Below, piece by piece: positions 33,762-43,200 of a stretch of DNA of 64,000 bases (position 1 is its first letter; each line of letters begins with the position of its first letter). Both the position numbers and the translations under genes were made by a program. Source of the stretch: Zygaena filipendulae (lineage: Eukaryota; Arthropoda; Insecta; Lepidoptera; Zygaenidae); assembly GCA_907165275.2 (NCBI GenBank), contig OU015671.1:8339001-8403000 (forward strand). Reading direction: 5' to 3'. Under the pieces are notes generated by a model. That model saw nothing but the letters and a program-made list of their open reading frames with translations. It was not told the origin of the DNA and did no database searches.

Positions 33762-36700
33762 CTATGAACTTTTCGACTTTTCTACAGTTGAAAAACCAAG
33801 TGGTGGCAACTTTTGAAGCACAGACGCCATGGATGAAGGATAAAATGCCATGAATTTAAACCTTTCACCCATTTTTTTGGGATCAACCAACATTTGGTAT
33901 GCACTTTTTATTTTTTCCTTTTCTTCTTCCGTTTTAGCATTATCCATTAACACCTGAAATAAAAAAAGTATATTTTGAATTTGAATTACACTTGAGCAGA
34001 TTGGCAATCTCAGTAGGGATGTTGACGACTTTTGAAAAGTTTGTAGATTATTATAAAATATCGGACACGTAATTTTTGCTTTTTCAAGTTAATGAAAATA
34101 TACATAGGTATAGCGCATTAAACTTTAGGGTGGGAGCTCGTGAGGTAATTAACCGATATAAGCCCCATACAAACTGCACCGGAACGTGACGTCAATTTTA
34201 ACTCAATGTATCGCCGTTATCGTTTTTATTTGATTACCTACGTAAAAAAAATACCTACGTGTCAAATATTTCTTATTAATCTACAAACCGGACTAAAAAA
34301 AATTTGTCAACTAGCCCATTTCAATTACCTCACACTTCAGCTGCTTTTTATATACAGGCCGATTTTTTACGTAGTGGGCGGCCAAATCCGAAACTACAAG
34401 GCTACTACTTGAAATATTCACAGAATATTTACTTATATATTCACTTTAAAAATAAATAGTCAGGTAAATTGAAATAAAACAAATATTTAAGAGGGGCTCC
34501 CATACAATAGACATTATTTTTCTGCCGTTTTTATAGATAGCGGTATGGAACCATTCGTGCACGAGTTCGACTCGCACTTGGCCGGTTTTTTCTCATTATT
34601 CCTCGTAGCTTCTGATTTGGTCATTCACACCATGACACCATGGTTTGAAATATTAAAAAAAGTCAATTCAGAAATTCCTGGATAAAAGTACCATATGTCC
34701 TTTTCTGTACCCCTATGTTTATGCAGAATTTCACCATGATTGGTTGAGTTGTTAAGGTGAGAAAGTGTGTTAAGATTCAAATAAAATCACATTTGCATTT
34801 ATATTAGTAAGGATTTAAATACAAAATTAACTCACTTGTAGTCGGGTTTCAGCTTGCAACCTTTCAAGGAATTCCTTCTGCTTCACAGGTCCTGCCACTA
34901 GGGCGAAATTTTCGCTTCCAGGTGACTTAGAGGCAGCAATCCTCAGCTGAGTGAAGTCCACATCAGCTGTCAGATCGCACTCACCTGGCTTCTCTAGAGG
35001 ATCAACTACTTGATGTTTGTGGAAAGCCTGAAATTAGAACATATTATTGGTTTTTTGAATATTTACCTGTCACAATTGAAGATTATTGGTGGAGCAGTCA
35101 TAAAATATAATGGCTTCACCAATATTCGACGCTTGTTTGCAGTGACAAATCCTGGTCACGTGACCAGAGGCTGCACCGGGGTGTTTTTGACGCGGCGACA
35201 AATCTGATCACGTGACGGATTTGTCGCTGCAAACAAGCATCGAGCGGCTGCATGAGGCTGCCTCAGACGAAATAAAAGCTGCACCTTCAATCGCCGGTGA
35301 GCTATTCAGTCATCAATGTTGCCATTTAAGGACTAAAACTTACTATTGGGAAGAATGTATTTGTAAAAATTGGTGATAATTATTAAACAATATTTGAAGA
35401 GAATACATTAAAAAAAAGCATTTGATATAGTGTATGTATAATCTTTTGATGTGATGAGGGTAATGTGGGTAAAGTTCAAGTACCTAAGTGCTTTGACTAA
35501 TTAAACTTTTTTACTGACATCAAGAAGTCTATATTCATATCAGGGGGTTGAAAATTTGTACTTGGCCAGTTTTTGGAACTTTACAGTTTACACTTAATAC
35601 TAGGAACAATTAACATTTTAGTTTGTCATTAAAAATTTACCACTATACTTACTGAACAAAAGTACTAACCCTGAATGTATCACCTTTGTCTCCACTATGT
35701 CCATAGTCAGCCACCAAAGCTATCCCACCATCTTGGTCCACCCGTTCAGCTAGCTGACGAGCTATGCCTAGACCTCTAGGGCTGATCTCTAACTCTGTCC
35801 TGTCGCCAGAGTCTAATGGAGGTCTAATTAATGTTTTCACTGAATTTGTTTCTGTTGTTGATATTCTATAACGAAGTTTTCCTGTTTCATCAAAATCAAT
35901 GAGTAATTCTTGCCAGCCATTTTCTGTTTTCTAAAAGGAATTGATATAAAATTGTACCAAACAATAGAGTGATGATGATTTACTCGTTCTTTTAAATGGT
36001 GAAAATACATTAGTATGTTTTGTTCATAAAATTGTGCTTACTTCAAATTTGTGAATTGGCAATACATCAAAAAACTCATGTGCAATGAACCAGGAGAAGT
36101 TTCGGGGCACTTTTTTTAAATCATTGTACCAATACACTTTCATGCCACTAACTGTTTCACCCTGAAAAGTAATAGTCATATAATTTTTTAATTGCGGATT
36201 CTGAGATTGAATTTAGTTGCAATATTCAATAGAATATTTAAAAAATGTACATTGGTGGATTCAAATCTACCTCATAATTGTGAGGGGATTCAATATCCTT
36301 AGCTCGATGTGAGATGCAAAGTCGGTTTGCTTGCAAATGCTGCATAGTGGATGATATTTCTACCAAATGTATGCTGACATCATGTGGTTCATATTCAAAG
36401 CGTTTTAGAACCTGAAATGTAATGTAAACAAAATAAATGGAAATGCTCAAATACAGTTAATGGTAGTGTAAAACTCATAACACACATTAACAGCATTTTT
36501 GTACCATAAAACATTCCAATGTATGTGCAGATCATTGAGATCCGAATGTCTATTGTATAATGAGAGTTATTTTTAATTTCAATTCAAAACATTTCAAGAT
36601 CAAGTTCCCAAAAAGGGAAAAATAATTTAATCTTATTGCCTCAGCCTATTGCATCAGCCCCATTGCCTATTGCAGTTTTTTTTTTTGTTTTAGTGTTGTC

Positions 36701-37250
36701 ATATTAATAGTGGCAGTACAAATGTATTTCATGTGTGCTGTAAAACAACAAAACATATTTGTATGTTCTGTTGGGGGTGAGAATATTTCAGATTAATTTA
36801 CAATTTAGGAAGCATTCATCAAAGAATTACCCTTAAAATATCTAACATTAAAGTCGCTTTTCCTGGTCCAAGTTCTACAATTTGTAGTGGTTTACCAACA
36901 CCCATCTTTTGTGTTTCAGCCAAAAACCATATGCCCAGTATTTCACCAAACAACTGACTTATCTCTGGTGAAGTTATGAAGTCGCCACTCTCGCCTATTA
37001 CGTCTTTTTTCATATAATAACCCTCAGTGGGATTTGTGATTATGATATGCATATACTCCGCTACAGATAAAGGTCCATTCAATCTTATTTTTTCTTTGAT
37101 AATATCCATGAGACTTGGCGCTGAGGACGGAGACGGCATTTTCAGTGTTTTCGGATCGGGTCTTTTCACAACCTTATAACCTGCACCTCTCGTAAATAAT
37201 GAAGTTAAAATTGGTTTATTACATTTCCTTATTAAATTAGGGATATTCAT
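33762..37250 (-). CDS. NDUFAF7: NDUFAF7, mitochondrial complex I assembly arginine methyltransferase
   Basis: Complete gene. Exons: 37250-36831, 36411-36271, 36161-36042, 35930-35670, 35027-34836, 33953-33762. The first four junctions are phase 0 with GT-AG ends, as is the last. The product is 441 residues, the same length as the human protein as I recall it. The family (MidA/DUF185) dimethylates NDUFS2 in the mitochondrial matrix early in complex I assembly. The N terminus (IRKCNKPILTSLFTRGAGYK) is basic and fits an import presequence. SAM-domain motifs are GESGDFITSPEISQLFGE (86-103), VELGPGKATLMLDILR (125-140), IAHEFFDVLP and VADYGHSGDKGDTFR. The glycine usually found after the basic residue in the GPG-(R/K)-G-T loop is alanine (A132). 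Exons are AT-rich compared with Ubr1. A decayed MITE and Helitron-like fragment lie in the last intron. Confidence 0.95.
34016..34318. mobile_element. MITE with TGACGTCA motif, copy 3
   Basis: GGGATGTTGACGAC at the left and GTCAACTAGCCC at the right, with CGTGACGTCAATTTTAACTC in the centre. Lies in the last intron of NDUFAF7. Confidence 0.6.
34660..34815 (-). repeat. Helitron-like fragment
   Basis: On plus, CAGAAATTCCTGGATAAAAG, CATATGTCCTTTTCTGTACC, ending TATATTAGTAAGGA. Next to it at about 34549-34590 is ACGAGTTCGACTCGCACTTG then GCCGGTTTTTT, a motif I recognise from dispersed lepidopteran repeats. Confidence 0.5.
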
Positions 37251-37746
37251 TTTTAATATTATGACTTTTTTGGCGATTTTTTCTTTTTCATGCAGAAGAG
37301 AAGGAATGAAGGAAATAGAAAAGAAAACAGCTGATCGCGCATTTTGATTGACAAATTAAGTAGACATAGGCAGAGAGTAGGTAAAGGTAGGTATGTCTTT
37401 TGATTGTTGACATTTGCAAGCATTTTTTTTTTGGTGAAGTTTACTCATTTCGGGGAAGGCAGAAAGAAACGTAGTCCATATAGCCAATTCAGTGGTATAA
37501 TATTTCTTCTGATGCATTTCGATGCTTTAACGGAACTTTTGGCAGCAAATGTTCATAGTTGAACCTTATAAGGACGCTCTGTGGGACGTTGTATACCTCA
37601 GAACAATACTAGTTATTCTTCTGAGGGTAGGACTTGCTTCTGTCAAAGGTGTATCAACTGTCTACTCTACTCTAGAACTGTTAAAACAATAACAGCAGCA
37701 ATAATACAAGATATTTAATTAACGATAGTGACAAGACAATAGTGTA

Positions 37747-37974
37747 GGTTGTTGAAGGGTGAAAGCCGTACCGAACACACGCGTGTCACGTGAAGTCTTC
37801 GTTATTTCAGTCACATTTCAGCATCTATTTTGGACCCCGAGCAGGAAACTGGCTTTGAAGAGATTTGATTGTCGTTTCGCCATCGCCAAATTTTTATCAC
37901 TAAGAAACGTTGTCATTGGAAAATTATAATTATAGACGCCATTATTAAAGAAGAAGAAGAAGAAGAAGAAACAT
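37747..37974 (+). mobile_element. short (GAA)-tailed retroposon, copy 2
   Basis: Starts GGTTGTTGAAGGGTGAAAGC and ends GACGCCATTATTAAAGAAGA plus GAA repeats. It is flanked by AATAGTGTA (37738-37746 and 37975-37983). Same family as 26174-26428. Lies between the divergent NDUFAF7 and RBM28 genes. Confidence 0.7.
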
Positions 37975-38073
37975 AATAGTGTACATAAACATGGAAGAAT
38001 TGGCTAAGGCTTTATGAAGAAATTAATTGAAGAAAATAAATATCTGAATTGGCTGCATGGACTAAGTTTCTTT

Positions 38074-38233
38074 TGTTGGCTGTATAGAGTCAATGCATAC
38101 GTCGTCATGGAGACGGTTTTTCTGTTATGTCATCTGTCTGTCTTAAGAAGTTATTAAAAGCGCACTATATATTTTATAATCCGTTTATTTTACTTTAATC
38201 CGTGAATACCCGATACGATCTACTGTCCCAATA
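38074..38233 (+). repeat. copia left LTR
   Basis: 160 bp, TGTTGGC to CCCAATA, matching the right LTR base for base by eye. Target duplication TCTTT lies immediately to its left. Confidence 0.93.
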
Positions 38234-38248
38234 GGTTATGGGCCCAGG
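38234..38248 (+). promoter_or_regulatory. copia primer-binding site
   Basis: GGTTATGGGCCCAGG directly after the LTR matches the internal initiator-tRNA(Met) primer site known for Drosophila copia. Confidence 0.8.
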
Positions 38249-38269
38249 GATCACTAGATTAAAGTAAAG

Positions 38270-39628
38270 ATGTCCACCGAAAGTTGTCTTACCACGATTG
38301 AAAAATTAAAAGGAAGGGAAAATTTTTCATCGTGGAAATTTGCGATGAGAGCCTTACTAGAATTAGATGATTTATGGAGTGTCATAGATGTTACGGGAGA
38401 TGCAACTAAATTCGATTCGGCAAAAGATCGCAAGGCACTATCTAAAATAATTCTATCGGTGGAAACAATAAACTATCCCCATATTCAAAATGCAAAAACG
38501 GCTAAAGAAGCCTGGGCTAGTTTAGAGATGACTTTCGAGGATTCTGGACTGACGAGACGGGTTGGTTTGTTGAGAAAATTAGTGACAGCGCAACTTCAAA
38601 ATTATGAGACCGTGGAAAAGTACGTTAACGAGATTATACAGACAGCTCAAAAATTAAATGAGATTGGGCTGAAGATTGACAGCGAATGGATTGGCACTTT
38701 GATGTTGGCTGGTTTGCCTGAAGAATATAGACCAATGATCATGGGTTTGGAAAGTTCTGGAGTTAAAATATCAGCTGATTCTATAAAGGTAAAGCTATTG
38801 CAAGACGTGAAAGATTCAAATGATAATAATAACGAAGTTGCACTCTATTCACAAAGGAAGAATAACAACAGTATGCGTTGTTACAATTGCGGAAAGCTAG
38901 GTCATATAGCTAAATATTGTCGAACAAAGAGTGCTACAAATGAGCCAGAAGAAAACAAAGACACACTTGCGCAAAAGTCATTCTTCGCTCTATTTAGTCA
39001 AACAAGCATTGCAGAAAAAGGCTGGTATTTAGATTCTTGTGCTTCATCACATATTACCAATGAAGAGCACGCTCTAATAAATGTACAAAAAAGCAAACAA
39101 GTAATAACAGCGGCTGATAATAAACAGATAGTAGCCAAGGCAATGGGCGATGTAAAACTGTCAGTAAATATTGATGGTAAAACAGATGAAATATTGGTGA
39201 CAAATACTTTATATATTCCTGAAGTCGCAGCAAATTTGCTATCTGTGAACAAAATTGTAGAAAAAGGCTATAAAGTTATTTTTGAAAAAAATGGTGGATC
39301 AGTTATAAACAACGAAGGTGTGACAGTTGCTCGAGCCAAAGAAAGTAATGGTATATACAAAATGGATATTGATGAACCAGGAATGATTTATCTCACTAAA
39401 AATCATGATTTGACAGCCAATAATAAAGCTTCACTGTGGCATCGTCGATTAGGACACTTAAATAGAAAAGCAGTAAACATTTTAAAGCATTGGTCAACAG
39501 GTATGGATGATTTTAAAAGAGATAATAATCTGTGTCCCATATGTGTCAAGGGTAAGCAAGCTAGAAAACCTTTTAGTTCAAGTTTAACTACGACTAAAAC
39601 TACCGCATACCTCGGATTAGAGTTGTAA
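38270..39628 (+). CDS. copia-type Gag-protease polyprotein, truncated pol
   Basis: 452 residues from the ATG 21 nt after the primer-binding site. The N-terminal gag (UBN2/DUF4219-like) starts TTIEKLKGRENFSSWKFAM. A zinc knuckle CYNCGKLGHIAKYC lies near residue 205. The aspartic protease motif WYLDSCASSHIT lies near 255. The gag-pre-integrase module LWHRRLGHLNRKAVNIL with CPICVKGKQARKPF lies near 390-440. The frame then ends in a short unrelated tail and a stop. No internal stop or frameshift occurs in the retained part, so a gag particle protein could still be made. Mobilisation would need reverse transcriptase from a complete relative. Confidence 0.92.
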   Translation: MSTESCLTTIEKLKGRENFSSWKFAMRALLELDDLWSVIDVTGDATKFDSAKDRKALSKIILSVETINYPHIQNAKTAKEAWASLEMTFEDSGLTRRVGLLRKLVTAQLQNYETVEKYVNEIIQTAQKLNEIGLKIDSEWIGTLMLAGLPEEYRPMIMGLESSGVKISADSIKVKLLQDVKDSNDNNNEVALYSQRKNNNSMRCYNCGKLGHIAKYCRTKSATNEPEENKDTLAQKSFFALFSQTSIAEKGWYLDSCASSHITNEEHALINVQKSKQVITAADNKQIVAKAMGDVKLSVNIDGKTDEILVTNTLYIPEVAANLLSVNKIVEKGYKVIFEKNGGSVINNEGVTVARAKESNGIYKMDIDEPGMIYLTKNHDLTANNKASLWHRRLGHLNRKAVNILKHWSTGMDDFKRDNNLCPICVKGKQARKPFSSSLTTTKTTAYLGLEL

Positions 39629-39703
39629 ATGTTATAGTTAAAATTTGTTTTTTTGATAATTTATTACTTATTGTATATTTTTTTGTATGCATTGAAGGGG
39701 AGG

Positions 39704-39863
39704 TGTTGGCTGTATAGAGTCAATGCATACGTCGTCATGGAGACGGTTTTTCTGTTATGTCATCTGTCTGTCTTAAGAAGTTATTAAAAGCGCACTATAT
39801 ATTTTATAATCCGTTTATTTTACTTTAATCCGTGAATACCCGATACGATCTACTGTCCCAATA
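39704..39863 (+). repeat. copia right LTR
   Basis: Same 160 bp as the left LTR, preceded by the polypurine tract GAAGGGGAGG and followed by TCTTT. Confidence 0.93.
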
Positions 39864-40266
39864 TCTTTTGCCTTTCCTGAAAGGGGTAAACTTTAGCAAA
39901 AAAAAGTTAACTGTCAAAGTTATCAAGACAAGTTGTCATGTCGTATTTTTTATTGTTATCTATATAAATCTAGTTAATTTGTGGTCTATATTCAAACATT
40001 TTTGTTTTAAATAGGTAATTCTAGACACTAAAGTTTATAAAGTAAAGTTGTAAAGTTTAGTTTAAATGTGACTTTGCAGTTTGCTAGTAAGTAGTAACGA
40101 TTTGGTAATTTATAAGCCTAAAAGTAGAGTAAGTAGTCTTTAGGTTAGTTTCACATGTGGATGGTGTGTGGTGGATTGTGTTTACTAGATTTTACAGAGA
40201 CGAATAATTTACATCCAACACAGTTAATTTTTCAATTTAAATCGATAAAAAAGTGTAAACAGTACG

Positions 40267-43200
40267 ATGGGTGATAACGCTGATAACACAAATACTAAAC
40301 ACAAGGAAGGCGTCAACAGAAACGCTCGGTTGATTGTCCGTAACATTTCGTTCAAAGCCACGGAAGATGCTTTGAGGGATCATTTTAAATCGTACGGTAC
40401 AGTTGAAGAAGTGAAACTGCTAAAGAAACCCGATGGGAGACTTGTGGGCTGCGGCTTCGTCCATTTCACCCATGTACCTGAAGCTAACAACGCTATCTCG
40501 GCAACAAATAAAAAAGATTTTCTAGGCATGTATAACGTTTTACTCGTATTTTTATGTGTATCAGATTAGCTGCTCCCTCCGGTTTCGCCCGGAAGTCTGG
40601 TGAAGTCTGGATTTTTTAATTCTTAGACTAGCTGTTCGCTGCGGTTTACCCCCAGTAACTTTTGTGGTATGTTACTCAGGGATAACGTAGCATTCTAATG
40701 GTGGAAGAATATTTGAAATCGGTCCAGTAGTTTCTGAGTGAAATCGTAACAAACAAACAAAAAATTTAATCATTCCTCTTTATAATACTAGTATAGATAA
40801 ATGTACTATATGTTAATTTAGAACACTATCTGTGTTGGGTCCTGGGAACATTGCTCACAGGGCAGCTCTGCCTCTGTACACTACCATAATATTTTGTCAA
40901 AGTTCCATCAACTCTTATTTTAATCTTTTTAAAGCTAAGATATATGTATACCATGCCTTTAAAATAGAAGTATATTTCAGGCAGTAATACAGGTTTTAGT
41001 AATAATCCTTACTACTATAAAAGTGAAAGTGAGTTTGTTTGTTACACAGGCTGGACCGGTTCAACTGATTATCATGAAATTTGGCATACACGTTGCCAGG
41101 GGCAAAGGGAAAGACATAAGGTGTTTACCCTGGAATTCCTGCAGGAACTCTGAAATTACTGCAGGTGAAACCACAGGGAACAGCTATACATATAGTAATA
41201 TTTGTTGTTGGAACGGGCTTTATCTTCAGTATTAATGCTCTTACATTAACTGGGGTCAAACCACTAGCCAGCTTTTAAAGAATCATATGTTTAATTTAAA
41301 ATAAAATTGATAGAAGGATAATTATGTAAAATAGGATTAACACTAATTTGTGATGATCAGCAACATGTTGATGCTTATCGTCATCAAGGTAGCAGTGTTC
41401 AGTTCTGGATGTGTGTTGAAGAAATATTGTTACCAAAATAGCTTGTAGCAGCTTCTCATTCTAATAATTTTCAGGTCGTCCTATTTACGTAACGTGGGCT
41501 GTACCAAAACACAAGTATGGGGAGGTAAAAGAAGATGCCAAGAAGAGGACTATCAGTGCGACATCTTCAGATGATGATGATTCCAAACCTGATGTTAAAA
41601 GTAAGAGGAAAAATATTTAAAAAACTCTTATTATCTCTATCAGACAAATATCTTGCCATCTGATCAATGTGTGAACACTAATTGAATGATATAAGAGATC
41701 TGTGCATGAACTATGACCATTGCACTATAGTATCTTAGGTCTTTTCTTAGTAGTTAAAACTGTGGATCTAATAAAATAATAATAACATTATACAAAAATA
41801 AAGGCATAATAATATACCTATCTAAGATTTTGTTGGCGGTTTATTGCAGAAATCAAAACTGAAAACAAACAAGAAAAAATAAACAGAAATGCACGTCTGA
41901 TTGTGCGAAATGTGTCATTTAAAGCAACAGAAACATCTCTAAAAGAGCATTTTGAACCTTACGGCACAATACAGGAGGTGAAATTGTTGAAAAAACCCGA
42001 TGGAAAACTGGTGGGATGTGCTTTTGTGCATTATAAAAATGTGCCAATGGCTAAAAAAGCACTTTTGAACACAAATTTGAAGCCTTTTTTGGGTAAGTCG
42101 AAATCTTTGTTGATGTCACATGTTTGACATGTTCACAATGGTTATTGGGCATGTTGACAAGGATAAACAATTAGTAAAAAAATAATTGACGAGTACTTTT
42201 TGCTTTTTCGAATTATTGAAAAAATACTCAGATACAACGTGTTAAAGTTTAGGGGTCACGACGTCATAATTAAGTATAATTATGTATAGTGTACCTAGGT
42301 GTGATGTCACATGGAATTTCCACTCAATGTATCACTGTTATTTTTTTGGTTACATAAAAAAAGGAAAATATTTTGTCCAATATTTTTATTAATCCACAAG
42401 ACTGACTAAAAATTAAAGTTTAGTCATCATGCCCATTTGGCCAGTTTGACTTTTGCCCTAAACCTAGTGCAACAGTTACACTTTCTAGTTAACTAAGCTT
42501 TTTTTTATCCAGGCAGACCAATATCAGTCGATTGGGCAGTGCCTAAAGACAAATACATGAGGCACATTGTGAACCAAGAGCTGGAGATGCAGGAGGATGT
42601 AAAGAAAGAGGACTCTGATAGTGACGATGATGAACCACCTTTGAATTTGTCCAATGAGGAGCTTAAAGAAGAAGTTAAGAGTGAGTTTTATTACTATAAT
42701 TTTATTTAACAAATATTCTGAATAATTTCTCCAGTGCTTGCTGCCGGTTATTGACTTGATTATGGCAAAACAAATATAATGAGATTTTAAAATGGTGGTA
42801 TCATAATTTTCACCTGTATATCAAGAAGCACTTATATGTATAAGACAGCAAAATATCATCTAAATTACGGAGTTGGATGGTCTGTAATTACATCTTTTCT
42901 CATTCTCTATTTGCTAGTTGAAACACAACCTTCAGTCTCACTTTTGGAATGAGAAGTAATGTAACCAAAAATCTATACTTAATATAAAATGCTTTGTCCT
43001 GAATGACTGTGTGATGGATCAAGACACAGCCTAAACCGCTGATCTTAGAGACCTGAAACTTGGAGGGTGTGTTCTCTGTATGACCTAGGCATCCGATAAG
43101 AAAGGATTTTCCGAAATTAAACCACTAAGGGGGGGAAAAGCTTGTATGGAATAATGCCGCGGAAACTCCGAAATTATCGCGGGTGAAACCGCGTGGGACA

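Larger units (their letters stand above)
38074..39863 (+). mobile_element. deleted Ty1/copia LTR retrotransposon (gag-protease only)
   Basis: 1790 bp with two LTRs of 160 bp (38074-38233, 39704-39863) that I read as identical. It is flanked by the 5-bp repeat TCTTT (38069-38073 and 39864-39868). The LTR begins TGTTGGCTGTATAGAG. A copia-type primer-binding site GGTTATGGGCCCAGG follows the left LTR at 38234, and a polypurine tract GAAGGGGAGG precedes the right LTR. The single ORF ends within the gag-pre-integrase region; integrase, reverse transcriptase and RNase H are absent. The uninterrupted target sequence (AGTTTCTTTTGCC) is seen in a paralogous repeat near 32945. Confidence 0.92.
40526..41474 (+). 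other. RBM28: RBM28 intron 1 with GC donor
   Basis: The junction CTAG|GCATGT ... TTTTCAG|GTCGTCC keeps the frame FLG-RPIYV and matches the homologous RRM2 junction (TTGG|GTAAGT). The nearest GT (40530) would shift the frame. The intron also holds Helitron-like copies at 40628-40798 and 41005-41186. Confidence 0.75.

Noticed and set aside
38998..39252. Minus-strand frame inside the copia element
   Set aside because: Antisense of the gag-protease ORF, with no independent support.
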